Shown here: one piece after another, positions 1 to 11,100 of the stretch
Numbering within the stretch: the first letter of the stretch is position 1
Layout: every line of letters starts with the position of its first letter
DNA from: Paracoccus spongiarum
GTDB taxonomy: Bacteria; Pseudomonadota; Alphaproteobacteria; Rhodobacterales; Rhodobacteraceae
Length of the DNA stretch: 64,000 bases
Assembly (NCBI RefSeq): GCF_030732095.1
Contig: NZ_JAVAMQ010000002.1
Span: 124,001 to 188,000 of the forward strand
Direction: 5' to 3'
Made by a program: the position numbers and the translations under genes
Notes under the pieces: model-generated
The model's input: the letters and a program-made list of their open reading frames with translations, nothing else
What the model was told of the DNA's origin: nothing
The model's database searches: none

Positions 1-911
1 TACGCGATGCCGGGCTGGTTGACGCCGCCCAGATAGGACGCCTCGGGGTCCTGCCACAGCGGCCGCTGCGCCGCGTCCGAGACGGTCGCGTTGACCAGCA
101 GTTCGGCCTGACGGCGCTGCGCCGCGTCGCGGGGGCCCGTCGCCTGACCGCTGACCCGCAGGGCGATGCGCTGCATCGCCTCGGCCATCGGCGCGGTCAC
201 CGCCTCGTCAAGGCTGGCGGGGCGGTTGCGGCCCAGCCAGACCGGCAGCCCGGTGGGGTCCTCGCCGCTGAGCGAGGCATGCATCAGCATCGCCGCAAAA
301 TAGGTGCCGCGCCCGTTCAGCTGGCGGTTGTCGGAAAACAGCTGCGACAGATCGTCCAGCCCCGGCACCTCGCCCGCGGTGATCGCATCGGACAGCGCCA
401 GCAGCCCCTGCGCCAGCGGGATCAGCCGCATCGGCGGAGCGTCGCCCGGCTTGCGGCCATCCTTGTTGACGGCGGCCACGAAGGCCTGCCACAGCGGCGC
501 CGCCTCGGCCACCGCGTCGCGCCAGGGCTGCGGGCCGACGGCGGTCAGCGCCGGCCAGCTTTCGTAAAGATAGGTCTGCGCATCGGGATTGGCCCGCAGC
601 GCCAGGTCGCGGAAGCGGCTGGCGTAATCGACGCTGCGGTGCCGGCGCAGGCTGTCGGCCAGTGGCAGCGCCTCGGTCATCACCACCTGGTCGATGCGGC
701 CCGAGGCCAGCGCCAGGCGCGGATCGATGCCCGGCCCGGCCGCGGCGTTCAGCCAGTGATAGCCCAGCGGCCCTTCGGGCGCGGTGCGCGTCTCGACCAC
801 GGTCTGCTGACCCGACATGCGCCCCGCCGCCTCGACCATCTGCGGCAGTTCCGGGCCCAGAAGGCCCAGACCCACGAAGAGGATGTCGTTCAGCAGGGCA
901 AGCGGCGTCAT
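1..911 (-). CDS. SGNH-hydrolase-like paralog, catalytic residues lost (partial, C-terminus beyond left edge)
   Basis: An open frame of 303 codons runs from ATG at 911 to the window edge, so the C-terminus is missing. It is a paralog of the protein just upstream: both carry a Y-L-Y-E-S/T-W segment (residues 114-119 here) and the same overall layout. The position of the catalytic Ser in the upstream protein (GHS) is Gly16 here (VGLGLLGPELP), and the DxxH block is D194-N-R-Q197, so the His is replaced by Gln. I infer a non-catalytic partner or binding protein. Its ATG overlaps the TGA of the upstream gene (ATGA), so the two are probably translationally coupled. No clear signal peptide is seen. 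The role is unknown. Confidence 0.7.
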   Translation of the reverse strand, partial: MTPLALLNDILFVGLGLLGPELPQMVEAAGRMSGQQTVVETRTAPEGPLGYHWLNAAAGPGIDPRLALASGRIDQVVMTEALPLADSLRRHRSVDYASRFRDLALRANPDAQTYLYESWPALTAVGPQPWRDAVAEAAPLWQAFVAAVNKDGRKPGDAPPMRLIPLAQGLLALSDAITAGEVPGLDDLSQLFSDNRQLNGRGTYFAAMLMHASLSGEDPTGLPVWLGRNRPASLDEAVTAPMAEAMQRIALRVSGQATGPRDAAQRRQAELLVNATVSDAAQRPLWQDPEASYLGGVNQPGIA

Positions 912-1879
912 GCGGCCACCCCGGTCAGCGGATCGCCCGACACCACCTGCCAGACCAGCTGCTGCGCCCGGGCCGCGGCCTCGGGCGCGAGGGCCTGCGC
1001 CGCGCTGCCATCGGCGCGCAGCAGCGCGGCGGGCAGGCCCTCGGGGCTGCGATGATACAGCACCGCATAATGCGCCAGCGCGACGACATAGTTGCCAAGG
1101 TCGCCGGCGTGGATCTGGTCGACCTCGCCTTGGGGCGTGCGGGCGAACAGGTCCTCGCGGCGGGTCAGCCCCGGCAGTTCGCCCGCCTCGGCGGCCAGCG
1201 CCACCGCCGCCAGCGCCGCGCCACCCGGGATGCGGTAGATGACCCCCACGCCGTCGGCCCCCATCGCGCGGCGCATCACCTCGTCCTGCCACAGCGGCTT
1301 CGAATCCGCGGCGATGCGCTGGCTCCAGCCCGCCTCGTCGTCAAGCCGGTGCCAGGTCTCGTAGAGATACAGCCGGATATCGGGCCGCGCCCCCCGCGCC
1401 AGCCGCGCCCATTCCGCCAGGTAATTGCCGCTGGCATGCCATTTGATCGCGTCGCGGATCTCGACCATCTCGGTCAGCACCAGGGCGTCATAGCCGCCAC
1501 CGCGCAACTCCTCCTGAGCAGGGCGGTAGGCCGGATGGTCATTTTCCTCGGCAAAGCCGGGCACCTCGTCGGGACCAAGCCAGTGCGACCGCAGCGTCGC
1601 CCCCCAGCCAAGCTGCGAGGCATAGTCGTGCCCGGGCGGTGCAAGCTGGGCCAGCATCGCCGGCATGTCGCGCCCGACGAGGCTGTGGCCGAGATGATAG
1701 ACCCGAAGCGGCCCGGACGGGGGCGACAGCGGACGATGCGCGGCGGCGAAGGCCTCGGCCGGCATCATCGGCAAGGGAGCCGGGGCCCCCGCGCGGCGCT
1801 GGCGCACCAACAGGCCGGCGCCAAGGGCCGCCGCCCCCAGCAGGCCGAATCCGCCCAGAATTCCCAAACGCCGGTTCAT
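908..1879 (-). CDS. membrane-anchored SGNH/GDSL-type hydrolase-like protein
   Basis: 323 residues. The N-terminus has a basic start (MNRR) and a hydrophobic stretch (about residues 6-25), which looks like a signal anchor that places the protein in or across the cytoplasmic membrane. Ser66 sits in LGHSLVGRDMP, a GDS-like block I, and D254-Q-I-H257 fits the DxxH block V of SGNH hydrolases, so a catalytic Ser-Asp-His set is plausible. Family members are esterases or acyltransferases, and several act on O-acyl groups of surface polysaccharides. It lies 24 bases after the phosphopantetheinyl transferase and overlaps the start of its degenerate paralog. A role in releasing or transferring the NRPS-PKS acyl product is inference from position only. 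Confidence 0.7.
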   Translation of the reverse strand: MNRRLGILGGFGLLGAAALGAGLLVRQRRAGAPAPLPMMPAEAFAAAHRPLSPPSGPLRVYHLGHSLVGRDMPAMLAQLAPPGHDYASQLGWGATLRSHWLGPDEVPGFAEENDHPAYRPAQEELRGGGYDALVLTEMVEIRDAIKWHASGNYLAEWARLARGARPDIRLYLYETWHRLDDEAGWSQRIAADSKPLWQDEVMRRAMGADGVGVIYRIPGGAALAAVALAAEAGELPGLTRREDLFARTPQGEVDQIHAGDLGNYVVALAHYAVLYHRSPEGLPAALLRADGSAAQALAPEAAARAQQLVWQVVSGDPLTGVAA

Positions 1880-1903
1880 CGCACGCCCCCCTGACCGCTC
1901 ATC

Positions 1904-2563
1904 TCAGCCGACCTGCCGCAGGAAGCCTGCGACGACAAGCCCGCCGGTCCGGGCAAAGCGGCCCTGCAGGCGTGCGCCGGCCGGAAAGGGCGCATAGGCG
2001 CGGTTGAACACCGCCTCGAGCGCGCCGGCGGCGGGATCGACGCGGACCGACATGGCGTCAAAGCCGAACAGGGCGCAGCTGGCCGGATACTGGCACTTGA
2101 ACGCTGCCTCCTTGGCGCAAAAGATCAGCCGCGCCCATCGCAGCGGCTCGGTCTGGCCGGCAAGCCAGGCGCATTCGCCGCCGTCGCAGATCTCGGACAG
2201 CACATCGCGCGGCAGTGGCGCGTCGGGCTCGACATCGAGGCCCAGCCCCGCCACCAGCGTGTCGGGCGCCGCCACCGCCAGCGCGACATCCTCGGCATGG
2301 GTGATGCTGCCGACCACCCCCTCGGGCCAGACCGGCGCGCGATCCGGCGCGGCGGGGATCGCCGCCCCGGACAGCCCGGCCGCGGCCATCGCACAGCGCG
2401 CCGCATGGCGTCCGGCCGCGAATTCGGCACGGCGGTGATCGACCGCGCCGGCCACCGCCTCGGCCTCTCCGGGCCACAATTCACCGCCGGCACCGATCGG
2501 CACGACCCCATGCCCGACACCGTCGGGAAAGAGGCCGGCCAGGATCCGCGCCAGCCCGATCAT
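1904..2563 (-). CDS. 4'-phosphopantetheinyl transferase (EntD/Sfp-type)
   Basis: 219 residues, the usual size for EntD-like enzymes. They move phosphopantetheine from CoA onto the conserved Ser of carrier domains. The Mg-binding and catalytic signatures are present: GLGLDVEP (D110, E112) and FCAKEAAFK (E152, K156), and the N-terminal half has the R-x-E-F-x-x-G-R-x-A-A pattern typical of the family. The ATG at 2563 was chosen because it follows the NRPS stop by two bases; longer frames run into the NRPS gene. Its targets are most likely Ser1436 of the NRPS and Ser1796 of the PKS in the same operon. Having a dedicated transferase suggests that the cluster is self-contained. Confidence 0.92.
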   Translation of the reverse strand: MIGLARILAGLFPDGVGHGVVPIGAGGELWPGEAEAVAGAVDHRRAEFAAGRHAARCAMAAAGLSGAAIPAAPDRAPVWPEGVVGSITHAEDVALAVAAPDTLVAGLGLDVEPDAPLPRDVLSEICDGGECAWLAGQTEPLRWARLIFCAKEAAFKCQYPASCALFGFDAMSVRVDPAAGALEAVFNRAYAPFPAGARLQGRFARTGGLVVAGFLRQVG

Positions 2564-2565
2564 GG

Positions 2566-5500
2566 CTAGCCCTGCCCGCGTCCGGCGCGCAGCGCGCGGC
2601 GATCGGACATCGCCTTGGCCCGCGCCGCGGCGCGATCCTCGGCGCCCGCCGCCGCCTCGGCCGTCGGTTGCGCAGCGACATTGGCCGCCTCGCCGCCGCC
2701 CAGATGCCCGGCCAGCGCCTCCAGCGTCGGGAACTGGAAGATGTCGGTGATCGACAGCCTGACCCCGCCGCCCAGCGCCTGCCTGATCTCGCGATGCGCC
2801 TGCACGGCCAGCAGCGAATGGCCGCCGAGGGCGAAGAAATTGTCCCTCGCGCCGATCTGCGGGCGGTTGAGGATGCGCGACCAGACCTGCGCGATGGTAG
2901 CCTGCACGCCAAGCGCCGGTGCCACATATTCGCCGGTCGGGGGCGCCGCGGCGTCGGCCGGCGCCGGCAGCGCCTTGCGATCGACCTTGCGATTCGGGGT
3001 CAGCGGAAACTCGGGCAGGCTGACCACATGGGCGGGCACCATGTGCGCAGGCAGGACCTGCGCCAGATGCTGGCGCAGCGCCTCGGTCGACAGCCAGCTG
3101 TCGCCGGTCACATAGGCCACCAGCCGCATGTCGCCGGGCTGGTCCTCGCGCGCCATGACCACCGCCTGCCGCACGCCGGCAAAGCCCTCGGCCACGGCCT
3201 CGATCTCGCCCAGCTCGATCCGGTAGCCGCGCAGCTTGACCTGATGATCGGCCCGTCCCAGGAATTCCAGCCGCCCATCGGCCTGCCAGCGCACCAGATC
3301 GCCGGTTCGGTACATGCGGCCCGGATGGAACGGGTTCGCCTTGAAGCGTTCGGCGGTCAGATCGTCGCGGCGCCAATAGCCGCGCGCCACCCCTGCCCCG
3401 CCGATCCACAACTCGCCCGGCGCGCCGACCGGCACCGGCTGCATCGCCTCGTCCAGCACATAGACCTGCGTGTTGACGATGGGCGTGCCGATGCTGGCCA
3501 CCGGCTCGGCCGCGTCGGCGGTCGCGGTGGTGGACCAGATCGTCGTCTCGGTCGGGCCATACATGTTCTCGATCCCCGCCGGACTGGCCCGGTTGAGATC
3601 GGCGACCAGCGATCCCGACAGCGCCTCGCCGCCGATCATCAGGTGCCGGACGCGGGCCAGCGCGGCGCGAGCATCGTCGTTCATCGCGATCATCCGCGCC
3701 ATCGAGGGCGTGCATTGCAGATGCGTGACGCCGTGGCGCCGGATCTGCGCCGCGATCGAGAAGTCATCCGCGGCCGGCGCGCTGCCGGCATTGCTGCGGG
3801 CCAGCAGTTCGGCCAGCGGCTTCAGCCCCTCCAGCACCTGATCGCGGGAGATGCCGTAGTCGATCAGCGCCGCGATCTCGGTCACGCCGATCCGCTTCAG
3901 CTGCTCGACGCGCGGCAGCATCTCGTCGACGGTGCCGAACAGGCCCGAATCCTCGAAATAGCGGTTGAAGGCGAAGTCGAGGATCGCCTCGTTCTCTTCG
4001 TCGCTGAGGCTGCCGAGGTCGATCTGCATCGGGTTGCTGACGCCCTGCGGCTTCTTGAAGGCCGGGAAGGCCCAGGCATACTGCTTGACCAGCGCCGCCG
4101 CCGAGGCGAGGTAATCCTTCATCGGCTGTCGGGCGACCTCGCGCGCGGTGTCGCGGTCCGCCGCCAGATAGCTGTGCAGCATCAGCGTCACCCGGTATTT
4201 CGACGGATCGCGGCCGCTGTCGCGCAGCGCCTGGTGGTAGATGGCGATCTTCTCGCCCACCTCCTCAATGGTCTGGCCCAGAAGATGGGTCAGCACATGG
4301 GCACCCAACTCGCCCGCCTCGCGCCAGGTTGCCGGATTGCCGGCAGTCGTCACCCAGATGTTGATCTCGTCCGAGACCGGGCGCGGCTGTGTCAGCACAT
4401 CGACCATCTTGCCGCCGGCCATCGGAAAGGCCACCGTCTCGCCCCGCCACAGCCGCCGCAGGATGTCGATGCTGTGATACATCGCGGGCTTGTTCTCGGG
4501 CGGCGTGTTCTCGGGACGCAGCACGAAATCCTCGGGGTGCCAGCCCGAGGCGATGGCCAGTCCGGTGCGGCCATTGGTCAGGTTGTCGATCACCGCCCAT
4601 TCCTCGGCGATGCGGATCGGATGGTGCAGGGGCGCCACGCAGCTGCCGGCCCGCACCTCGAGGTTGCGGGTCACCGCCGCGACCGCCGCGCCGGTCACCG
4701 AGGGGTTCGGATAGGGGCCGCCGAAGGCGTGGAAATGCCGCTCGGGCGTCCAGACCGCGCAGAAGCCGTGCTGGTCGGCGAATTTCGCGCCCTCCAGCAG
4801 CAGGTGATACTTCTCGCGTCCCACGCCGTCGTCATTGCCCCAGTAGAACAGGCTGAAATCCATCCTGGTGTCGCTGACCGCCGCGCCGCCCGAGACCAGC
4901 CCGCGTTCGGCATCGCCCATCAGCACCAGCCGGAAGCCGCGTGCCAGCGTCCAGAACAGTTCCAGCACCGAGATGTCGAAGGACAGCGAGGTGACGGCCA
5001 GCCAGACCCCTGCGGGGTCATGCTGAATGCGGTCATCCATGCCGGCGAAGAAGTTCGCGACATTGCGATGTTCCAGCATCACGCCCTTGGGCCGCCCGGT
5101 CGAGCCGGAGGTATAGATCAGATAGGCCAGGTCGTCGGTCGTCACGCCGCTGTCGGGATTGTCCGAGGCCGCGGCCCCGATGCGTGCGTCCTGATCCAGC
5201 ACCAGAAGGCCCGCGCCATGGGCCGGCAGCCCCTGCGACAGCGCCGCCTCGGTCACGATCACCGGGCAGCCGCTGTCCTCGACATACAGCGCGATCCGGT
5301 CGGCGGGATAGCTCGGGTCCAGCGGCACATAGGCGCCGCCGGCCTTCATGATCGCCAGCGTCCCGACCAGCAGATGTTCGTTGCGGCCGGTATGGATGCC
5401 GACCAGCGTGCCGGGACCGACGCCCATCTCGCGCAGCACATGGGCCGCGCGGTTGGCGCGGGCATTCAACTGGGCATAGCTGAGATCGCGATCCTCGACG

Positions 5501-7122
5501 GTCAGCGCGACGGCATCGGGCGTGCGCGCCACCTGCGCCTCGAAAGCGTGGTGGATGCAGATGTCGGGGATCTCGCGCGCCGTCCGGTTCCAGCCGGTCA
5601 CGACCTGCTCGCGTTCGGTCGCGGGCATCGGCGCGATGTCGCCGACCTGGCCGCCCTGCGCCGTCGCACGGGCCAGATGCGACAGACGCGCGGCCAGCAG
5701 TTCCGCCGCGCCGCGCCCGATCCGGGCGGCGTCGACATGCAGCCGCCCGCTTTCCGGCGCCAGCGAGATCACCGTGCCGGGGACGGGGGCATCGCCCGCC
5801 GCCGCCACACCGATCTGCGGGCGTTGCGGCAGGTCGATCGCCGGGTCGCGCAGCGGCAGGTCCAGCGCGAAGGCCGGATGGAGGCGCGCCCGTTCCACCT
5901 GCGCGGCCATGCGCGCGCGCAGCGCCGCCGTCGTCTCGGAGGGGTCGGCATGGGCGCGCAGCGGCACCCAGTCGGACAGATAGCCGGGCGCCCGCGGCCC
6001 GGCCGGATCGTGCAGGGCCAGATCCACCGCCTCGCCGCCCGACAGCGTGCTGGCCAGCAGCGCGACCGCCACCAGCAGATCGCCCGGCGCGCCCTCGACC
6101 GGCAGCGCCTGCCAGTCCGCGTCGCCCTGCGCGGCCCGCGCCAGGGGCACCGTCGCCGCGGCGAATGATTTCAGCGCCGTGCGCCAATAGCCCTCGCCCG
6201 GCGCCACCGCAGCCATCGCCCCGGTCAGGTCAGGTCCCTCGGCCGGCCTCGGGATGACCCGACCCGACAGCGCGGCCGGGTCGATCTCGCCGCCGTCAAG
6301 CGGCTTCAGCCCGGTCAGCCGCAGCGCGCCATCGGCGAACATCACCGTCAGGGCGTCGGCCGATGCGGCCAGGATGGTGCCGGCCGCGCCCGCGCCCTCG
6401 GCCGGTTCGCCATGCGACACGGCGATGACGCGGCCGTCCAGCGCCACCTTGGCCAGCGCCAGCGGATTCGGATAGTCGCCGTGATCCAGACCCCGGATCA
6501 GCCGCCATGCGGCCTCGCGCGGACTGCCGACATCCAGAAGCGCGGCCGCGGCAGGGCGGTCGGCGCGGGCGTGGTAACCACGCTGCGACAGGTCCTGCGG
6601 CTGCCGGCGCAGCCCGGTCTCGACCTGGTCGATCACCGCGCCAAAGCTGTCGATCGCCGCCTCGAAGGCGCGGGCATTCAGGGTCAGGGTGGTGTCGTCG
6701 GGGGCGATGTCGAACAGCCGCTGTTCGAGGATGTCGCCCTCGTCCACGCCGCCCTCGATCAGGTGCCAGGTGATGCCGTGCCGGCTGTCGCCCTGAAGGA
6801 TCGCCCAGGCCGGCGTGTTCAGCCCCGCCCGGCGCGGCAGCGGGCCGTCGTGAAAGTTGATCGCCCCCCTCGCCGCCCGCGTCAGCAGCGCATCGGGCAC
6901 CAGCGACAGGTTGGCCACGCTGAACAGCCAGTCATAGGCCAGATCGCCCGGCTCGCGCGTCGTGGCCTGCGCCGCCACCCGGATCCCCTGCGCCTCGGCC
7001 CAGCTGCGGATCGCCGGGTCGCGGGTCAGGATCGCGGCGATGCCGTGACCGCGGTCGCGCCACTGGCTGGCGCATTGGATCAGCAGGGATTCATTGCCGA
7101 TGAACAGGGCGGTCTGCGTCAT
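2566..7122 (-). CDS. NRPS: formyltransferase - partial condensation - adenylation split by luciferase-like monooxygenase - carrier protein
   Basis: 1518 residues. Residues 1-295 are a formyl-THF-type formyltransferase with the catalytic trio N89, H91 (INFHDGPLP) and D127 (GGVDEGDIL). Residues 310-495 resemble the C-terminal half of a condensation domain; no HHxxxDG is visible. Adenylation starts near 520, with the A3 core ([11 protein letters not shown], 670-680) and the A4 region (SFDIS, 714-718). It is then interrupted at about 754-1110 by a flavin-dependent luciferase-like monooxygenase ([13 protein letters not shown] onward) of the MupA/Atu3671 type. Adenylation resumes with A5 (YGPTET), A7 (YRTGDLV), A8 and A10 (NRKVDRKAL, 1377-1385). 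The carrier domain has LGGHS with Ser1436. Expected chemistry is activation, N-formylation and oxidation of one amino acid on the carrier. The start overlaps the stop of the glycosyltransferase (ATGA). Confidence 0.93.
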   Translation of the reverse strand: MTQTALFIGNESLLIQCASQWRDRGHGIAAILTRDPAIRSWAEAQGIRVAAQATTREPGDLAYDWLFSVANLSLVPDALLTRAARGAINFHDGPLPRRAGLNTPAWAILQGDSRHGITWHLIEGGVDEGDILEQRLFDIAPDDTTLTLNARAFEAAIDSFGAVIDQVETGLRRQPQDLSQRGYHARADRPAAAALLDVGSPREAAWRLIRGLDHGDYPNPLALAKVALDGRVIAVSHGEPAEGAGAAGTILAASADALTVMFADGALRLTGLKPLDGGEIDPAALSGRVIPRPAEGPDLTGAMAAVAPGEGYWRTALKSFAAATVPLARAAQGDADWQALPVEGAPGDLLVAVALLASTLSGGEAVDLALHDPAGPRAPGYLSDWVPLRAHADPSETTAALRARMAAQVERARLHPAFALDLPLRDPAIDLPQRPQIGVAAAGDAPVPGTVISLAPESGRLHVDAARIGRGAAELLAARLSHLARATAQGGQVGDIAPMPATEREQVVTGWNRTAREIPDICIHHAFEAQVARTPDAVALTVEDRDLSYAQLNARANRAAHVLREMGVGPGTLVGIHTGRNEHLLVGTLAIMKAGGAYVPLDPSYPADRIALYVEDSGCPVIVTEAALSQGLPAHGAGLLVLDQDARIGAAASDNPDSGVTTDDLAYLIYTSGSTGRPKGVMLEHRNVANFFAGMDDRIQHDPAGVWLAVTSLSFDISVLELFWTLARGFRLVLMGDAERGLVSGGAAVSDTRMDFSLFYWGNDDGVGREKYHLLLEGAKFADQHGFCAVWTPERHFHAFGGPYPNPSVTGAAVAAVTRNLEVRAGSCVAPLHHPIRIAEEWAVIDNLTNGRTGLAIASGWHPEDFVLRPENTPPENKPAMYHSIDILRRLWRGETVAFPMAGGKMVDVLTQPRPVSDEINIWVTTAGNPATWREAGELGAHVLTHLLGQTIEEVGEKIAIYHQALRDSGRDPSKYRVTLMLHSYLAADRDTAREVARQPMKDYLASAAALVKQYAWAFPAFKKPQGVSNPMQIDLGSLSDEENEAILDFAFNRYFEDSGLFGTVDEMLPRVEQLKRIGVTEIAALIDYGISRDQVLEGLKPLAELLARSNAGSAPAADDFSIAAQIRRHGVTHLQCTPSMARMIAMNDDARAALARVRHLMIGGEALSGSLVADLNRASPAGIENMYGPTETTIWSTTATADAAEPVASIGTPIVNTQVYVLDEAMQPVPVGAPGELWIGGAGVARGYWRRDDLTAERFKANPFHPGRMYRTGDLVRWQADGRLEFLGRADHQVKLRGYRIELGEIEAVAEGFAGVRQAVVMAREDQPGDMRLVAYVTGDSWLSTEALRQHLAQVLPAHMVPAHVVSLPEFPLTPNRKVDRKALPAPADAAAPPTGEYVAPALGVQATIAQVWSRILNRPQIGARDNFFALGGHSLLAVQAHREIRQALGGGVRLSITDIFQFPTLEALAGHLGGGEAANVAAQPTAEAAAGAEDRAAARAKAMSDRRALRAGRGQG

Positions 7123-8117
7123 GTCGTCCTCTCGGTGACGGAAACATCGTCGGGATGAATGGCGGCCGGGCGGATGCCGGTCGCCAGCGCGCGGATGTCA
7201 TGGGCCAGCAGGTCGCGGGCAAATCGCCGGCCGCCACTGCGCCGCGACGATCCCAGCATCAGGCGCAGCCGGTTGATCGCAAGCCCCGCCGATTGCGCCA
7301 GGGTCGCCGCGATGGCCGTCGCGAGGCCGTGGTTCTTGCGGAAATAGCGCCACCGGCTGTCGAACCAGTAGCCCGGCGTCCGCGCCCATTCCTTCATGCC
7401 CGTCGAGGCCGAGCCGATATGCGCCACCCGGCTGGCGGGCACGTAATCGGTCTGCCAGCCCGCCCGCGCGGCGCGCAGGCACAGGTCGGTCTCTTCGAAG
7501 TAGAGGAAATACTCCTCGTCGAAGGCGCCGATCCGGTCCAGCATGTCCTGTCGCATCATCAGGCTGGCGCCCGCGACCCAGTCCATGCGGGTGGTCCGCT
7601 GGGGGATCGGCTGGGGGATGATCGCGTGGCGCAGAAGCCGGCTGATGGGGCCGGTCTGCGCGGCACCCTCGAGTTCCGAGGCGACCGAGGGGAAGCGGAA
7701 GCAGGTCACATGCGGTGCATCGTCGGTGCCGTGGATATAGCTGCCCGCCATGCCGCTGCCCGGACTGGCCTGCAGGTGATCCAGCAGCAGCCGGATCGCG
7801 TCGGCCGCGGGAAAGGCGTCCGAGTTCAGCAGATAGACGAAATCCGGGCGTCCGCCATCGGGCAGGCCGGCGCGGATGCCGACATTGTTGCCGGCACCAA
7901 AGCCGCCATTGCGGCCGGACTGGATCACCCGCACCCGGTCCCAGCCGCGTTCGGCGACCGCGCGCCGCAACACCTCCTCGGAGCCGTCGCCACTGTCGTT
8001 GTCGACGATGACGATGCCGCCCTCGATGCCGTCCATGGCGCGGATCGCCGCCTCGGCCGAGCGCAGCGTCATCGGGGCGGTGCGCCAGTTCAGGATGACC
8101 GTCAGGACCCGAGCCAT
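7119..8117 (-). CDS. GT2-family glycosyltransferase (WbbL/rhamnosyltransferase-like)
   Basis: 332 residues with a GT-A fold signature: VTVILNWR near the N-terminus, [24 protein letters not shown], the NSD that replaces the usual DxD, and [15 protein letters not shown], which matches the acceptor and base region of rhamnosyltransferase-like GT2 enzymes. These use a nucleotide-activated sugar. The C-terminus is basic and may touch the membrane, but I see no confident transmembrane span. The gene lies three bases after the PKS stop and overlaps the NRPS start, so it is wedged between the two megasynthases and very likely made with them. It may glycosylate the NRPS-PKS product, or it may belong to the neighbouring exopolysaccharide locus. 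The donor sugar cannot be read from the sequence. Confidence 0.9.
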   Translation of the reverse strand: MARVLTVILNWRTAPMTLRSAEAAIRAMDGIEGGIVIVDNDSGDGSEEVLRRAVAERGWDRVRVIQSGRNGGFGAGNNVGIRAGLPDGGRPDFVYLLNSDAFPAADAIRLLLDHLQASPGSGMAGSYIHGTDDAPHVTCFRFPSVASELEGAAQTGPISRLLRHAIIPQPIPQRTTRMDWVAGASLMMRQDMLDRIGAFDEEYFLYFEETDLCLRAARAGWQTDYVPASRVAHIGSASTGMKEWARTPGYWFDSRWRYFRKNHGLATAIAATLAQSAGLAINRLRLMLGSSRRSGGRRFARDLLAHDIRALATGIRPAAIHPDDVSVTERTT

Positions 8118-8120
8118 CGC

Positions 8121-11100
8121 CTACTCCGCCGCCTGCGCCATCGGCGGGGCGATGCCCGCCTCGGCCTCGGCGATCACCTCGCGCATCCGGGCGGCCATCA
8201 CCCGGACATTCGGTTCCAGAACCATGCTGTCATGATCGCCGGGCACCTCGATGACCTGCAATTGCGGGGCAAAGCGGGTCAGATCGTTGTCGGGGAACAC
8301 ATATTCCTTGGCAGAACTGACCCATCGGCCGCCCGAGACCTGCCAGTGGCGGTCCAGCGGCGGACGGAACAGCACCACGCGACCCTCGCGCGGCTGCATG
8401 TCATAGCCCGGCAGCGCGGCCCGGAACGCGGCCTCGATGGCGGTGTTGTGGAACTGGTTGGCGGCCTCGGGCGCAGCCTCCGCGCGTTCGGCCTGCTGCC
8501 GCTTCCACGCGGCCCGGGCCCGCGCCCATTCCACCACATAGCCCGGCCCCTTGCGGCGCAACTCGGCCATCTTGATCAGCGCCTTGTCCTGCCGGCTGAG
8601 CCAGGGGCGCATCGGCAGGGGCGTGTCGAGGAGCACCGTCAGCGCCACCTCGTCGCCCCCGGCCTCAAGCTGGCGGGCCATCTCCCAGGCGATCAGGCCA
8701 CCGCCGGAGAAGCCGCCCAGAAGATATGGCCCCTCGGGTTGAACCTGCTTCAACTCGGCAATGTAATCCCTTGCCGCATCGACGAAATTGTCATGCGGCT
8801 GATCCTCGCCAAACAGTCCGCGGGCCTGCATCCCGTAGAAGGGTCGGTCGCCGCCCAGAAGTTGGGCCAGGTGGCGCAGGTTCAGCACGTTGCCGAACAT
8901 GCCCGCCACCAGGAAGAAGGGCCGCTTGCCGCCGCCCTCGCCCTGATGCATCGGCACCAGATGGGTAAAGCGCCGCGCCGGAGCCTTTCGGGGCGTCGCC
9001 GCCGCCTCGCCGTCCTGCGGGCCGATGCGATCCTCGATCATCGCGGCGCAGGCGGCTATGGTCGGCGCCTCGAACAGCACCGAGATCGGGAAATCGACCG
9101 AGAAGGTCTTGCGGATCATCGCGAACAGCCGGACGGCGATCAGCGAATGACCGCCCAGGTCGAAAAAGCTGTCCTCGACCCCCACCTGCCCCACGCCCAG
9201 CAATTCCTGCCAGAAGCCGACCAGCGTCCGTTCGATGCCGTTGCGCGGCTCGACATAGTCGCTGTCAAGCTGCGGACGCTCGAAGCCCTGACGCTCGACG
9301 GTTTCCCCGGCGCCCTGCGCGGCCTGCCGGATCAGGTCCGGCAGCGGCATCGACGACACCACCACCTGCGACTGCCCGGTTGCCAGCGCCCGCAGGAAAC
9401 CCTCGGCGCCCTCGTCGGGGCGGATGCCCTGCGACAGGTTGTGCTGCAGCCGTTCCTCGGCCGGCGACAGGCGCCGGTCGGCCTGCTGCGCATCAGGGAA
9501 GACGACGTCCCGCCGGCCGGTCTGGCCGGTGAAATCCAGTTCGCCGTCAAGGCGATGGATCGTGAAGCCGGAAATGTCGATCAACACGCGGCCCGCGGGA
9601 TCGGCCAGCGTCACGTCGAAGCGCGCGAAGGGGTTGTCGCTGCGATTGTCGGCGCCGTTGCGCACCCAGCTGCGGATCTCGGCGGTCAGCGGGGCGTGAA
9701 CCCGGATCGTGCCATAGCTGACCGGCACCCAGAGGTGATGGGCCTGATAGCCCTCGATCAGCCCCATGGCCCAGCCGGTGGCCAGGTCCATCAGCGCGGG
9801 ATGGATCGGATAGCCCTGCTCGGGCTCCGAGCGGAAGGCGTCGGGCAGCGCCAGCTCGGCCAGACCCTCGCCCGCGCCATAGGCCCGGCGCCGGATCACC
9901 CGCCAGCGCGGACCAAAGCGCAGATGCGCCTCCTGCGGGCTGACAAGGCCCTTGGGATCGGCCTCGACATTTTCTGAACAACGGTCCGAAATTGATCCGA
10001 TATCAATATGTTCCGCAGTCTGCGGCGCGAACCCGATCTGCGCCTGCGCGTTCAGCTCGAACCCCTTGCGTCCATCGACCACCGCATCGCTGCGGATCTG
10101 GACCGCATAGCCCTCGTCATTGCGCGCCAGCGTCAGGCGCAGGTCGCGCGAGGTGCCGTCATCGACCGCCAGCGGACGGAAGAAATACAGGTCGCGGATC
10201 TCGAAGGGACCGGTCTCGCCATGGGCGCGCAGGGCCTCGGCGATCAGTTCAAGATAGCCCGTGCCGGGCACCAGCGCCTGCCCCTGCCGGGTGCGGTGCC
10301 CGTCCAGCAGCCAGTGCCGCGTGGTCAGCCGGGCGGTAAAGATCCGATTGCCCTCGGCATCGAAGCTGGCCTCGTCCAGAAGCGGTGTCCCGGCGTCGGT
10401 CACCGGTGCCGGCTCGGGCGCGGCCAGCGCCTCGGCGGCCATCCCGACCTCGGCCCAGATACCCCAGTTGATCGCCGTCACCGCGGTCTTGCCGCCGCCG
10501 CGCGACCTGGCCCAGGCATTCAGGAACTCGTTTGCGGCGACATAGTCGACCTGCCCGGCCGGGGCGATGGCGGTCGAGGTCGAACTGAAGACCACGATCC
10601 GGCCCACCGAGCCGTCCGGGAACACCTTGTCCAGCACCTCGGTGCCGTGGACCTTCGCGGCAAAGACGTCCTCGACGCTGGCCGGGGTCTTGGCGAGGAT
10701 CGGCATGTCGTCGACCACGCCCGCGCCGTGGATCACGGCATCGACCGGGCCGAACCGCGCGATCGTGGCATCGCGCGCGGCCTGCATGTCCTGAAGGTTG
10801 CAGACATCGGCAGCCAGGCAGATCACCTCGGCCCCCGCCTCTTCCAGTGCCCGCACGCCGCGGATCCGGGCCGCGATGGCATCGCCCGGCGCCGCGCCGC
10901 GCAGCACGCGGTCCCATTGCGCGCGCGGCGGCAGGGCGCGCCGGCCCACCAGCGCGATGCGCGCCCCAAGGTCGCGGGCCAGCCGTGTGGCGACCGTCAG
11001 GCCGATGCCGCCGAAGCCGCCGGTCAGCATCACCACCGCGCCCTGCGGCAGTCCGGCCCCGGCCTCGGGCAGCGGCAATTGCCGCCATGACATCTCATAG

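Noticed and set aside
2668..6168. A 1166-codon open frame on the plus strand opposite the NRPS
   Set aside because: It is antisense to a gene with unmistakable domains. Its Arg/His/Gln/Gly/Pro-rich content is the usual shadow of a GC-rich gene.
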